Origin: Ignavibacteriaceae bacterium
GTDB lineage: Bacteria > Bacteroidota > Ignavibacteria > Ignavibacteriales > Ignavibacteriaceae
Reading direction: 5' to 3'
Length of the DNA: 64,000 nucleotides
Assembly: GCA_013360295.1 (NCBI GenBank)
Contig: JABWCL010000008.1
Coordinates: 58,256-122,255, forward strand
The notes under the pieces were generated by a model. It was given only the letters and a program-made list of their open reading frames with translations, had not been told where the DNA came from and made no database searches. This document shows positions 24,112-32,979 of the stretch, in pieces (the first letter of the stretch is position 1; each line of letters opens with the position of its first letter). The position numbers and the translations under genes were made by a program.

Positions 24112-25623
24112 TTAGCTTTTCGCCCACCCCGGCATTACAGTAAGGTCTATGTTGAACACTGCCGTAACTATATAATATACAGCCACAGAAATCACTATCG
24201 CGCCTATCAGGTTCAGTATCAGCCCGGTTTTCGCCATCTGGTAAACGTGTATCCTGCCGCTTCCGAATATGATGGCATTGGGGGGAGTCGCAACGGGAAG
24301 CATAAACGCCATAGAGACCGATATGGTCGCGGTGATCATCAGCAGCATCGGGTTAATTCCCATCGCTACTGATACCGCCGCCAGTACCGGAAGGATCATT
24401 TCGGCCGTTGCCGTATTCGAAGTTAATTCCGTCAGAAAAGTAATTATCACCGCCACTGTCAGGATCATTATGAACGGGTTGCTCACATCCATCGCCGCGA
24501 ACTGATCTCCTATGAACTTCGACAGCCCGGAATCCACAAAGCCCCTCGCCAGCGCGAATCCGCCACCGAAAAGCAGTATGATCTCCCACGGGATCTTCGG
24601 AAAGACTTCCGAGTCTATCAGCATTTTATTTCCGCCTGTTTTATTTTTTGCGGGTACAAGGAAAAGGATAATCGCGGAAAATACTGCCACTGTGCCGTCA
24701 TTCACGAACGGAGACGCGGGGAGAAGGCGCGACCAGCCCGGTATAACCGTAAACCCCAGGTTCAGCTCCGAGCGGAATATCCACAGCATAGCCGTCGTCA
24801 AAAAGACCGCGCCGATCACCCTCTCTTCATACTTTGCCTTACCCAGCGAGCGGTATTCGCTTTCTATCACCTTTATCTGAACACTGTGCCCGGATTGATT
24901 ACGGTACAATACCTTTGTAATTAGTAACCAGACTATCAACAAAAGCAGCGCGCCGATTGGAACGATTGCCTGCATCCACTGGCCGAAAGTTATTTGAGGT
25001 GCGGAGGGGAAAAGCAAATTCATTTTTTGAATAAACGAGAGATTGGGCGCGGTGCCGATGAGGGTCATTATTCCCCCGATCGAGCTTCCGTAAGCAATAA
25101 CAAGCAGCACCCCCAGCGAAAAATTCTTCACGTTCTCCTTCCCCGCCTGTTCTTCTATCTGCGTAATTACCGCCAGCCCCACCGGGAGCATCATCATAGC
25201 CGTCGCCGTGTTCGAGATCCACATAGAGATAAACGCCGACGCGAGAAGAAAACCGAGTATTATCCTGTCGGGACTGTTTCCTGTTATCAGGATTATTCTG
25301 AGCGCAATCCGTTTATGCAGGTTCCATTTTTCCATAGCCAGCGCTATGATAAATCCGCCGAGGAAAAGAAAAATTGTTGAATTTATGTAAGATGCCGCGG
25401 TCTTATCGCCGTCCGCAAGACCGAGCAGGGGATACATTACAAGCGGTATAAGCGAGGTAACTGCAAGGGGGATGACCTCGGTAATCCAGAAAACAGCCAT
25501 AAGAGATGCAATTGCCGCCATTTGGTTTAACCGCGGCGCTCCTTCCTTCAGTTCTCCCCCGAAGAGGAAAAAGAAAAAAAGTGCGAAACCTAAAAGGAAC
25601 CCTGTGAGTTGTTTTTTACTCAT
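24112..25623 (-). CDS. SLC13-type sodium:dicarboxylate/anion symporter (DASS family)
   Basis: 503 residues with some twelve hydrophobic segments. Family signatures are 'VFWITEVIPLAVTSLIPLVM', 'FLFLGGFIIALAMEKWNLHKR', 'FISMWISNTATAMMMLPVG' (first SNT motif), 'ILLFGGGFALARGFVDSGL' and 'FLTELTSNTATAEMILPV' (second SNT motif). The two SNT motifs form the substrate and sodium sites in this family. It carries C4-dicarboxylates or similar anions (succinate, malate, possibly sulfate) into the cytoplasm with sodium. The gene is more GC-rich than the AT-rich block at 1-21.8 kb and stands alone on the minus strand, directly before the decayed MNT/HEPN fragments. Confidence 0.9.
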   Translation of the reverse strand: MSKKQLTGFLLGFALFFFFLFGGELKEGAPRLNQMAAIASLMAVFWITEVIPLAVTSLIPLVMYPLLGLADGDKTAASYINSTIFLFLGGFIIALAMEKWNLHKRIALRIILITGNSPDRIILGFLLASAFISMWISNTATAMMMLPVGLAVITQIEEQAGKENVKNFSLGVLLVIAYGSSIGGIMTLIGTAPNLSFIQKMNLLFPSAPQITFGQWMQAIVPIGALLLLIVWLLITKVLYRNQSGHSVQIKVIESEYRSLGKAKYEERVIGAVFLTTAMLWIFRSELNLGFTVIPGWSRLLPASPFVNDGTVAVFSAIILFLVPAKNKTGGNKMLIDSEVFPKIPWEIILLFGGGFALARGFVDSGLSKFIGDQFAAMDVSNPFIMILTVAVIITFLTELTSNTATAEMILPVLAAVSVAMGINPMLLMITATISVSMAFMLPVATPPNAIIFGSGRIHVYQMAKTGLILNLIGAIVISVAVYYIVTAVFNIDLTVMPGWAKS

Positions 25624-25627
25624 CCAA

Positions 25628-25714
25628 TTATTTAAATGTAGAGATCAAGTTTTTCACTTCCTCGATAAAAAGCTCCATCTCAGAATAAGTTATTTCTGCT
25701 TCGTTATGCGGCAT
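25628..25714 (-). pseudogene. HEPN domain remnant (C-terminal 28 codons)
   Basis: The frame encodes 28 residues, 'MPHNEAEITYSEMELFIEE' then 'VKNLISTFK', which match the usual C-terminal helix of small HEPN proteins (the part after 'RYPD'). The ATG overlaps the end of the nucleotidyltransferase fragment. A whole HEPN protein is about 120-140 residues, so most of it is deleted. Confidence 0.5.
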
Positions 25715-26039
25715 AAAACCTTCCGTCGTTTATTACGGCTTCTCTTAATGGCGCGTTCTTCATTTTAAGCTGCTTGTACTCATAAATTTTACAATCAGGA
25801 AACACATTGTTTTTGATCATATATTCATTCACAACATCACATACTCTATCACTCAGAGTCCTGTCAACCGGACATTCAAATACGATTACCAGATTAATGT
25901 CAGAGCCGGTAATATAATCGGTATCTAGCGAGGATCCAACTTGTATAATTCCGGAAAATCCGACGAACCTTTCCTTAAGGACAGCGATCAGAGATTCAAC
26001 TATTTCGTTTATTTCACGTTTTTACATAATTTGATTCAT
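25704..26039 (-). pseudogene. MNT-type nucleotidyltransferase, decayed (in-frame stop at codon 6)
   Basis: From the ATG at 26039 the frame reads MNQIM, stop, then a continuous nucleotidyltransferase of 106 codons. 'GSSLDTDYITGSDINLVIV' holds the GS-x(n)-SD motif of polymerase-beta-like minimal nucleotidyltransferases. Such proteins pair with HEPN toxins (MntA-HepT type) and AMPylate them. Here the stop at codon 6 has no good alternative start after it, and the HEPN partner is reduced to its tail. The pair is therefore most likely a dead toxin-antitoxin module; a sequencing error at the stop is the alternative. Confidence 0.65.
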
Positions 26040-26284
26040 TGCGTAAATTTACAAATATTTTGATTAAAGTTCATTGATCTTCGCCTCCGGATTTATGACA
26101 ATAAAGACTGACTGCCGGGTTTGCCGCCCACACGCTTCAATCCCCCGGCCTGTTCGGTGCCTCGCCCACCGGACTGCTATCTGAAAAACCGGATGTATCC
26201 TCCGTCTGTCGTATCCCCTTTCCACCTTCATCTCTCCCCGCTTTTCACTATATTTAGGGTTTGTTTAATAATAATTTCGGAAGA

Positions 26285-28906
26285 ATGGACCAGCAGAATT
26301 TCGCGGATATCCCAAAAGCTTATTCCCCGCAGAATGTAGAAGATAAGTGGTATAAATATTGGTTAGAGAATAACGTTTTCCACTCGGAAGCAGACGACTC
26401 AAAAAACCCCTATACAATCGTCATCCCCCCGCCCAATATAACGGGCGTGCTTCATATGGGGCATATACTTAATAATACCATACAGGATATCTACATCCGC
26501 CTGAAAAGGATGCAGGGATTCAATGCCTGCTGGGTTCCCGGGACTGATCACGCCTCCATCGCCACCGAAGTTAAGGTTATTAACGACCTCGCAAAAAGAG
26601 GGATAGATAAATTCGAGATCGGCAGGGAGGAATTCCTTAAGCACTGCTATGCCTGGAAAGATAAATACGGCGGGATAATAATTGAACAATTAAAGAAACT
26701 CGGAGTTAGCTGCGACTGGTCACGCGAACGGTTCACCATGGATGAACACTACTATTCCAAGGTCGTGGACTCCTTTGTTCAGTTATATAAAGAAGGAAAG
26801 ATTTACCGCGGATACCGGATGGTGAACTGGTGCCCTGTTTCAAAGTCGGCTATCTCTGACGAAGAGGTGATTCCGCGCGAAACAAAGGGAAGCCTCTGGT
26901 ACATAAAATACCCGGTTGCCGGGAGCGATGAGTTTTTAATTGTGGCAACAACCCGTCCGGAAACAATGCTGGGCGATACCGGTGTTGCGGTTAATCCGGA
27001 AGATGAACGATATAAAAACCTCATCGGTAAAAATATTGAACTGCCTCTCACGGGCAGGGTCATACCCATTTTCGCCGATCAGTATGTTGATAAGGAGTTC
27101 GGAACCGGAGCGGTAAAAGTTACACCCGCCCACGATTTTAATGATTATGATATGGCGATGCGCCACAACCTAGAGTTCATTAATATATTCAACGAAGACG
27201 CTACCACTAATCACAATGTCCCCGAAGAGTTCAGGGGGCTGGACCGATACGAGTGCCGCAAGAAAGTTGTAGCGCGGCTTGAAGAGTTCGGCCTGCTTGT
27301 TAAGACAGAAGACTACACAAATAACGTAGGGTACTCAGAGCGCGGCGGTGTTCCGATAGAGCCTTATATCTCCGAGCAGTGGTTTATGAAAATGGATGAG
27401 CTTTCAAAATCCGCGCTTGACGCCGTGACTGAAGGTCAGGTCAGGTTCCATCCTTCTCACTGGGTAAAAACCTATGAACACTGGATGAGCAACATAAAAG
27501 ACTGGTGTATCTCGCGCCAGTTATGGTGGGGGCATCGCATTCCGGTCTGGTATCATAAGGATACAAAAGAAATTTATTGCAATACCCTGCCGCCCGCGGA
27601 TAGTGAAAACTGGCACCAGGATGAAGATGTTCTCGATACCTGGGCATCAAGCTGGCTCTGGGCTCACGATGTATTTACAAACGAAACGGATCAGAAGTAT
27701 TACTATCCGACTGACCTTCTCGTTACCGCTCCCGATATAATTTTCTTCTGGGTAGCGCGTATGATAATGGCGGGTCAGCACTTTATGAAAGATATTCCTT
27801 TCCGCGATGTTTATTTCACAAGTGTTATCCGCGATTTGCAAGGGAGAAAGATGAGCAAATCGCTCGGCAATTCCCCCGACCCGCTTGATGTTATCCGTGA
27901 CTACGGCGCCGACGCGATGCGTTTTACCATAATTTATCTCGCGCCGCTCGGGCAGGATATCCGCTTCAGTGTTGATAAATGCGAACTCGGCAGAAACTTC
28001 GCGAACAAGATATGGAACGCCGGCCGCTTCCTCCTTATGAACGCTCAGACGATAAAAGTTGATGAAAACAAAAAGAACCTTCACCGCGATGTAGTTGACG
28101 ACTGGATTGACTCCCGTTTTACCGGCGTACTGAACGAATACAACAAAGCGCTCGACAGGTTTGAAATCAACAACTCCATTAAACTTGTCTACTCTTATGT
28201 GTGGAATGATTTCTGCGACTGGTACGTTGAGCTTATCAAAAACAAACTTTACAGCGGCGATGAAGACGTTAAGACGGCGGCCCTTACACGCGCGCTCGAT
28301 CTGTTTGAAAAGCTTCTGCAGTTAGTTCATCCTTTTATGCCTTTCATTACTGAAGAGCTGTGGCATCTTATCAAACCGCGCGTTGACGGCGCAAGTATAT
28401 CACTCGCCGCTTTCCCGGCCGCGGATAATAATTTAGTCTCTGCTAAAGTAGAAGAGCGTATGAATATGCTTATGGATATTATCACCGCGGTTCGCAACAT
28501 ACGCGGTGAGATGAATATTCCCCCTTCAAGACAGATACAGCTAAAGCTCAAGGCGGAAGAATTCCCGGAAGAATATATTAATTACATAAAAAAGCTTGCG
28601 AAGGCTGAATCCGTTGAAGCCACCCCTTCGCTGGTTAAGCCCGATAAGAGCGCTTCCGCTGTTATCGCGGGCTGTGAACTCTTCATTCCGCTTGAAGGAA
28701 TCATAGATCTTGACGAAGAAAGAAAGCGCCTGCAGAAAGAAATTCAGAAAATGGAAGGTTTCCTGACCGGCGTTGAAAAGAAACTGAGTAACGAGAGCTT
28801 TGTAAAAAGCGCGCCGGCAAACATCGTTGAAAAAGAAAAAGAGAAGCGGGCGGATCTGACGGGGAAACTGGAGAAACTGCGGGATATTTTGTCTAAATTG
28901 AGTTAA
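26285..28906 (+). CDS. valS: Valyl-tRNA synthetase
   Basis: 873 residues from the ATG at 26285; an in-frame ATG at 26261 would add eight residues ('MFNNNFGR') and cannot be excluded. It is a class I synthetase with the HIGH motif as 'PNITGVLHMGHILNN', valine-specific 'WVPGTDHASIATEVKV', editing-domain 'ATTRPETMLGDTGVAV', 'EQWFMKM', the KMSKS motif 'GRKMSKSLGNSPDP', and a C-terminal arginine/lysine-rich coiled-coil arm (about 815-873). Length and motifs are normal. It charges tRNA-Val with valine in the cytoplasm. No T-box or other leader RNA is visible. A truncated regulator fragment begins in the same frame directly after its stop. Confidence 0.97.
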   Translation: MDQQNFADIPKAYSPQNVEDKWYKYWLENNVFHSEADDSKNPYTIVIPPPNITGVLHMGHILNNTIQDIYIRLKRMQGFNACWVPGTDHASIATEVKVINDLAKRGIDKFEIGREEFLKHCYAWKDKYGGIIIEQLKKLGVSCDWSRERFTMDEHYYSKVVDSFVQLYKEGKIYRGYRMVNWCPVSKSAISDEEVIPRETKGSLWYIKYPVAGSDEFLIVATTRPETMLGDTGVAVNPEDERYKNLIGKNIELPLTGRVIPIFADQYVDKEFGTGAVKVTPAHDFNDYDMAMRHNLEFINIFNEDATTNHNVPEEFRGLDRYECRKKVVARLEEFGLLVKTEDYTNNVGYSERGGVPIEPYISEQWFMKMDELSKSALDAVTEGQVRFHPSHWVKTYEHWMSNIKDWCISRQLWWGHRIPVWYHKDTKEIYCNTLPPADSENWHQDEDVLDTWASSWLWAHDVFTNETDQKYYYPTDLLVTAPDIIFFWVARMIMAGQHFMKDIPFRDVYFTSVIRDLQGRKMSKSLGNSPDPLDVIRDYGADAMRFTIIYLAPLGQDIRFSVDKCELGRNFANKIWNAGRFLLMNAQTIKVDENKKNLHRDVVDDWIDSRFTGVLNEYNKALDRFEINNSIKLVYSYVWNDFCDWYVELIKNKLYSGDEDVKTAALTRALDLFEKLLQLVHPFMPFITEELWHLIKPRVDGASISLAAFPAADNNLVSAKVEERMNMLMDIITAVRNIRGEMNIPPSRQIQLKLKAEEFPEEYINYIKKLAKAESVEATPSLVKPDKSASAVIAGCELFIPLEGIIDLDEERKRLQKEIQKMEGFLTGVEKKLSNESFVKSAPANIVEKEKEKRADLTGKLEKLRDILSKLS

Positions 28907-29428
28907 TGTATAGGAAACTCTCCGATTCAGATTAGCGTTTATCCCGACAAAATAGTTTTCTGGAACGAAGGACAGCTTCCAGAAAACTGGACAATAGAAA
29001 ACTTGCTGATCAAGCATCCTTCAAAGCCCTTTAATCCAGAAATCGCGAGCGCACTTTTCAGAAGCGGGTATATCGAAGCTTGGGGCCGCGGTACAATTAA
29101 AATGATTAATGAATGCGAACGATTCAGACTACCTCGTCCGGAATATTACTTCGACATGTCAGGATTCTTCGTTAAGTTTAACCGGGATATTTATTCGCAT
29201 GAGTTCCTGAGCAAGTCCGGCTTAAATGAGAGACAAATAAACGCCGTTTTATTCGTCAGGAAAAGCGGCAGGATTACAAATACAGAATATCAGTCAATTA
29301 ATTCAGTCTCCAAAAGAACGGCCTCAAATGAACTGAGCGATCTTGTCTCGAAATTTAAGTTCTTCGAAAAAGAAGGCTCCAGGGGCGCTGGCATTTTCTA
29401 CAAAAAAGTGGGGCAAAAAACGCAATAA
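28907..29428 (+). pseudogene. C-terminal fragment of AlbA_2-type ATP-binding/transcriptional regulator
   Basis: The frame opens right after the valS stop and contains 'GNSPIQISVYPDKIVFWNEG' and 'NPEIASALFRSGYIEAWGRG', the conserved second half of the AlbA_2 (divergent AAA-4)/RecG-like regulator family. A winged-helix-like end follows ('LNERQINAVLFVRKSG', 'SKRTASNELSDLV'). The N-terminal AlbA_2 domain is absent, and the only start candidates (for example TTG at 29003) fall inside the conserved domain. It is therefore a truncated remnant about half the usual length. It lies on the same strand and in the same frame as valS, which suggests that a deletion brought them together. Confidence 0.7.
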
Positions 29429-29657
29429 TGGGGCAATGAAATTTATTTCTTACGGGTTCACTGACGTATATACGCCTCCCTCCGCTGCCCCGAGATCAAT
29501 ACACCTTACCCTTCTTAAGCCCCCCCTTTTTTAATCATTATCAAATTTCATTTTCTGGTGTTTATAATCAGACTTTTTTGTCCTTTTTTTATTACCTTGA
29601 ACGCTGCCGCCATTATAAATAATTTTGAACAGATGTAATTTGAAAATAAGGTATGAT

Positions 29658-30890
29658 ATGAGTGAACTGATAAATAATTCGTCTGAAAGAAAAAATAAAC
29701 TAAAACAATTAATACTTAAACTTCACGACGGCGCTTCAGAAAACGTGGTAAGGCAGGAGCTAATGGAAAGCCTCCGTGGGATACCGTACGGCGAAGTTGT
29801 TGAAGTTGAGCAGGAACTGATAAGCGAAGGGCTGCCCGAGCAGGAAATTTTAAGGCTATGCGATATGCACTCCGCTGTACTTCAGGGGAATATTGACCTC
29901 TCCGCGGCTAAAAAAATTCCCCCCGGCCACCCGGTAGATGTTATTCATAACGAGAATAAAGAACTCCTAAAGGTTGCTACTGAAATAGAAAACACACTAA
30001 AGGTAATTGAAGTCAGCGATGAGGTGCTCCTCGGGACCCTCGTCCTGAAGCTCCGCGGACTTTACAATAACCTTATGGATGCCGATAAACTTTATAAAAG
30101 AAAAGAATTCCTTCTCTTTCCCTTCCTCGAAAAACTCGGCATTACGGGTCCGCCCAAGGTTATGTGGGGAAAGCACGATGAAATCCGCGGACTCATCAAA
30201 GGAAGCATTGAACTTCTTCAGACGGAAGATATTACTAAAGATGACCTGCTCGCCTCCGCGCCGTTTGTCCTTATTCCGGCTTTTAGGGGTGTGGTTGAAA
30301 TGACCATCAAAGAAGAAGAGATATTGCTTCCGATGGCGCTTGATAAACTCACTGAAGCGGAGTGGTTTGAGATCAGCCGCCAGTCACTGGAAATTGGCTA
30401 CTGCCTCTATGATCCGCAGGAAGAATGGAAGCCACGATGGGTAGAAGAAGAAACAATGAGCGAATTAAATAAACAGGGAGAGAATATCCGTCTCCCCTCC
30501 GGAAGTATGTCCGTGGAAGAACTGCTCGCGATACTAAACACCCTTCCGGTGGATATGACCTTTGTTGATAAAAATGATAAAGTCAAATACTTCTCGCAGG
30601 GGACCGAAAGAATATTTTCAAGGAGCAGGGCAATACTTAACCGCGACGTCCGTCACTGCCATCCCCCCGCGAGCGCGTATATCGTTGATAAGATAATAGA
30701 CGATTTTAAAAGCGGCAGGGAGTCGCGCGCGCCGTTCTGGATCAATATACAGGGAAAAATGATTCACATTGAGTATTTCGCGCTCAGGAACGAAAAAGGA
30801 GAATACCTTGGCACCCTGGAAGTATCCAATGATATTTCCGGTTATCGCAGCCTTGAAGGTGAACAAAGAATTTTATCATATACAAAATAA
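29658..30890 (+). CDS. DUF438 + hemerythrin + PAS protein
   Basis: 410 residues from the ATG at 29658, with AAGGTATG just ahead; an upstream ATG at 29625 is less likely. Residues 1-90 are a DUF438 domain ('LILKLHDGASENVVRQEL', 'GEVVEVEQELISEGLP'). About 95-235 is a hemerythrin/HHE four-helix bundle with the expected His/Glu positions ('GHPVDVIHNEN', 'LLFPFLEKLG', 'WGKHDEIRGLI', 'EEEILLPMAL'). The end is a PAS domain ('LPVDMTFVDKNDKVKYFSQG', 'RDVRHCHPP'). Hemerythrin domains bind a di-iron centre that senses or repairs O2/NO damage. It is followed 2 bp later by the DUF1858/DUF2249 gene, forming one operon. The domain calls are firm and the role inferred. Confidence 0.85.
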   Translation: MSELINNSSERKNKLKQLILKLHDGASENVVRQELMESLRGIPYGEVVEVEQELISEGLPEQEILRLCDMHSAVLQGNIDLSAAKKIPPGHPVDVIHNENKELLKVATEIENTLKVIEVSDEVLLGTLVLKLRGLYNNLMDADKLYKRKEFLLFPFLEKLGITGPPKVMWGKHDEIRGLIKGSIELLQTEDITKDDLLASAPFVLIPAFRGVVEMTIKEEEILLPMALDKLTEAEWFEISRQSLEIGYCLYDPQEEWKPRWVEEETMSELNKQGENIRLPSGSMSVEELLAILNTLPVDMTFVDKNDKVKYFSQGTERIFSRSRAILNRDVRHCHPPASAYIVDKIIDDFKSGRESRAPFWINIQGKMIHIEYFALRNEKGEYLGTLEVSNDISGYRSLEGEQRILSYTK

Positions 30891-30892
30891 CA

Positions 30893-31420
30893 ATGGAAAA
30901 AAATAAATTATTAATAACACCAAAAACAAAAGTACTTGAACTGATAGAAGCTTATCCCGCTTTAGAAGAAGTGCTTATAAATTACGTCCCCGCTTTCGAA
31001 AAACTTAAAAACCCGGTATTAAGGCGCACGGTAGCAAAGATTGCAACTCTGCAGCAGGCCGCCGCGGTTGGCGGCGTAGATGTGGGGGAATTGATTAATA
31101 CATTAAGAAAAGCTATAGGACAGAAATTAATTATGAATACAACACAAAGCGATTACAAGGCATCTAAACCGTCGTGGTTTAATGCGGAAAACGTAAAACA
31201 GGAACTTGACGTGCGCGAAATGCTCTCCCGCGGTGAGCATCCGGTAAACCAGGTGATTGCTGATCTTCGCGCTTTACCGGAGGGAGCAATCTACAAACTA
31301 ACCGCTCCGTTTCTTCCGGCACCCCTGATTGATAAAGCCACAAGCCTGAAGTTTGATCACTGGGTAGAAAAAGAAAACGAAGCGCTTTACAGGGTTTACT
31401 TTATTAAGAGCTCTGACTAA
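30893..31420 (+). CDS. DUF1858 + DUF2249 protein
   Basis: 175 residues. The first ~75 are a DUF1858 domain ('TPKTKVLELIEAYPALEEVL', then 'NPVLRRTVAKIATLQQAA'). The last ~75 are a DUF2249 domain ('LDVREMLSRGEHPVNQVI', 'LPEGAIYKLTAPFLPAPL', ending 'YRVYFIK'). Both domains are small and TusA/SirA-like, and they recur beside DUF438/hemerythrin proteins in anaerobes and in NO-related clusters. The cytoplasmic location is inferred from lack of a signal. It begins 2 bp after the hemerythrin gene, so the two are co-translated. Confidence 0.85.
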   Translation: MEKNKLLITPKTKVLELIEAYPALEEVLINYVPAFEKLKNPVLRRTVAKIATLQQAAAVGGVDVGELINTLRKAIGQKLIMNTTQSDYKASKPSWFNAENVKQELDVREMLSRGEHPVNQVIADLRALPEGAIYKLTAPFLPAPLIDKATSLKFDHWVEKENEALYRVYFIKSSD

Positions 31421-31929
31421 GATCTCTCGTTTATAAATGCATCTCTGTGTCTCTGCGAGATTATTTATCGCAGAGACGCTAAGACGCAGAGATGATTTCA
31501 TTCCCCCGCTCAATATATTCTTCTTTACTTTTTACTTACTACTTATAGCAAGAATCACCTGGAAGCACTGAGAGAAGAACTTAGTGTGGAACCCCGCTTC
31601 TTATATAATGATCTCTTTGTTTTTTTAACTCTGCGGCTCTGCTCCTCCGCGACTTTGCGTAAAAGTTTCTCGCGGAGACGCTAAGGCGCAGAGATAATTT
31701 TCCCCAGCAGCCAGATATATTTTTTCTTCTCTCCTGGCTTACGCTTTATTAACATAAAAACCTTGTCGCGAGCGTGAGTGGGTGTTTTATAATATTATAT
31801 TTTAGCCTCTTGAACTCTGCGGCTCTGCTCCTCCGCAGCTCTGCGAGAGATTAGCTTTCTGAATCCCCCCAATATTTTGCGAAACCTTTCCCCCTCATCT
31901 GCATCTAATCGAAAAAACTGACAACTTCT
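31421..31929. repeat. Intergenic region with 'ctctgcg/cgcagag' dispersed repeats
   Basis: No gene is seen in these 509 bp. Several copies of a low-complexity intergenic repeat occur in both orientations. Near-identical 24-mers around 31470-31493 and 31672-31695 (GCAGAGACGCTAAG.. type) are followed by an exact 24-mer at 31627-31650 and 31813-31836 that begins AACTCTGCGGCTCTGC. A divergent member of the same family appears at the right end of the window (about 63945-64000). Confidence 0.7.
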
Positions 31930-32133
31930 ATGCTTGAATTCGTAAAAAAACACATAAAATACTCCTGGGTTCTCGTCGGCGGACTGGCGGGTTACGCCTA
32001 CTATTATTTTATCGGCTGTCATAACGGCTGCGCGATCCAGAGTAACCCCTATTTAAGCACCGCTTACGGAGCATTTTTTGCCTACGTACTGGTTATGCCC
32101 ACACGGAAAAAGGCGGAAAAAAGTGATAACTAA
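31930..32133 (+). CDS. DUF6132-type small membrane protein
   Basis: 67 residues with two hydrophobic segments (about 11-28 and 43-58). Between them lies the conserved 'CHNGCAIQSNPYLSTAYGAF' stretch with two cysteines, typical of DUF6132 proteins found near rhodanese and sulfur-related genes in Bacteroidota. It sits in the inner membrane and its function is unknown. Its last codons overlap the start of the DUF1858 gene, so the two are translated together. Confidence 0.75.
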   Translation: MLEFVKKHIKYSWVLVGGLAGYAYYYFIGCHNGCAIQSNPYLSTAYGAFFAYVLVMPTRKKAEKSDN

Positions 32134-32335
32134 AGAAATACTTATCGAAGACCTTGTCCGCGAGATCCCCGATTCCGTCGGGTACCTGATGCATAACGGC
32201 ATCAGATGCCTCGCCTGCGGCGAGCCGATCTGGGGAACACTTGAAGACGCCGCGAAGGAAAAAGGATTTGACGAAACCGCCCTGCAGGGTTTTGTTGAAG
32301 ACCTGAACCGCCTCCGGGTCCCAGGCGATAAATAA
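32123..32335 (+). CDS. DUF1858 single-domain protein
   Basis: 70 residues from a GTG at 32123, chosen because GGCGGAA lies just before it and the DUF1858 domain starts immediately. An ATG at 32078 would add 15 unrelated residues. The domain pattern is 'ITKEILIEDLVREIPDSVGY', 'LMHNGIRCLACGEPIWGTLE', 'GFDETALQGFVEDLN'. The CLACGEP cysteines are the usual pair of hybrid-cluster-associated DUF1858 proteins. It overlaps the DUF6132 gene by 11 bp. The function is unknown; it is probably part of the same redox or NO theme as the upstream operon. Confidence 0.8.
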   Translation: MITKEILIEDLVREIPDSVGYLMHNGIRCLACGEPIWGTLEDAAKEKGFDETALQGFVEDLNRLRVPGDK

Positions 32336-32370
32336 AGCCCCCTCCTCCTGTAAAACAAATTTCATTATAC

Positions 32371-32388
32371 AGTGCATTTTAACGCACT
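32371..32388. promoter_or_regulatory. Operator-like palindrome 1 upstream of hipB
   Basis: AGTGCATTTTAACGCACT, an 18-bp imperfect palindrome (AGTGC/GCACT arms), 66 bp before the hipB-like start. A second near-copy lies 62 bp downstream. HipB proteins bind paired palindromes of this kind to autorepress their operon. Confidence 0.65.
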
Positions 32389-32432
32389 ATATATTGCTTG
32401 TTTTTCCGAAATTTATTAAATTACCATCATTA

Positions 32433-32450
32433 ATGCATTTTACTGCACTT
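32433..32450. promoter_or_regulatory. Operator-like palindrome 2 upstream of hipB
   Basis: ATGCATTTTACTGCACTT matches palindrome 1 over most of its length (common core TGCATTTTA..GCACT) and ends 4 bp before the chosen hipB-like ATG. A repressor bound here would cover the ribosome-binding region. Confidence 0.65.
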
Positions 32451-32453
32451 ATT

Positions 32454-32657
32454 ATGGACAATATTGTAAATATCGGTAACTCGATCGCAAAACGCAGAAA
32501 ATTTCTGAAACTTACCCAGCCTCAATTGGCTGAGCTTGCGGGCATTTCTTTGCGAAGTTTAAAATCAATCGAATCCGGCGAGGGAAACCCGACTCTGACT
32601 CAGATTATGAAAATACTCAACATACTCGGAATGAAGCTGGATATCATTGTGAGGTGA
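32454..32657 (+). CDS. hipB: HipB-like antitoxin (Xre-type helix-turn-helix)
   Basis: 67 residues from the ATG at 32454; an upstream ATG at 32394 would run through the second operator-like palindrome. It has a compact Xre/Cro helix-turn-helix: 'GNSIAKRRKFLKLTQPQLAE', 'LAGISLRSLKSIESGEGNPT', 'LTQIMKILNILGM'. It is the DNA-binding antitoxin that represses the operon and, with the middle protein, restrains the kinase toxin. Two palindromes precede it. It is followed 4 bp later by the HipS-like gene, giving the order B-S-T seen in the three-gene HipBST module. Confidence 0.85.
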   Translation: MDNIVNIGNSIAKRRKFLKLTQPQLAELAGISLRSLKSIESGEGNPTLTQIMKILNILGMKLDIIVR

Positions 32658-32661
32658 TGAG

Positions 32662-32979
32662 ATGAAAGCAATAGTATATTATAACGAAATACCGGCGGGC
32701 GAGTTAATAAAGAATCCGGGCGGTTACGTTTTCCGCTACTTTGAAGATTATCTTGTCTGCTCAGCTAATCCCGCAATCAGCCTCTCTTTCCCAAAACAAA
32801 CAGAGCCTTTTACATCTGAATATTTATTTCCGTTTTTCTTCGGGCTATTATCTGAAGGGGAGAATAAAGACATTGTCTGCAGTAGACTAAAGATAGACAA
32901 AAACGATTATTTTCAGTTGCTGATACAAACAGCTGCCGTGGAAACAGTCGGGGCAATCACGGTGAGGGCCGCCGGATGA
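32662..32979 (+). CDS. hipS: HipS-like protein (HipA N-terminal subdomain encoded separately)
   Basis: 105 residues matching the N-terminal 'couple_hipA' subdomain of HipA kinases ('AGELIKNPGGYVFRYFEDYL', 'PAISLSFPKQTEPFTSEYLF', 'PFFFGLLSEGENKDIV'). In two-gene systems this is the first ~100 residues of HipA. In HipBST it is a separate protein that acts as the antitoxin for the kinase. Its end overlaps the start of the kinase gene by 4 bp. Confidence 0.82.
   Translation: MKAIVYYNEIPAGELIKNPGGYVFRYFEDYLVCSANPAISLSFPKQTEPFTSEYLFPFFFGLLSEGENKDIVCSRLKIDKNDYFQLLIQTAAVETVGAITVRAAG

Noticed and set aside
26040..26284. A T-box or other leader RNA before valS
   Set aside because: No T-box sequence, specifier hairpin or leader terminator could be found.
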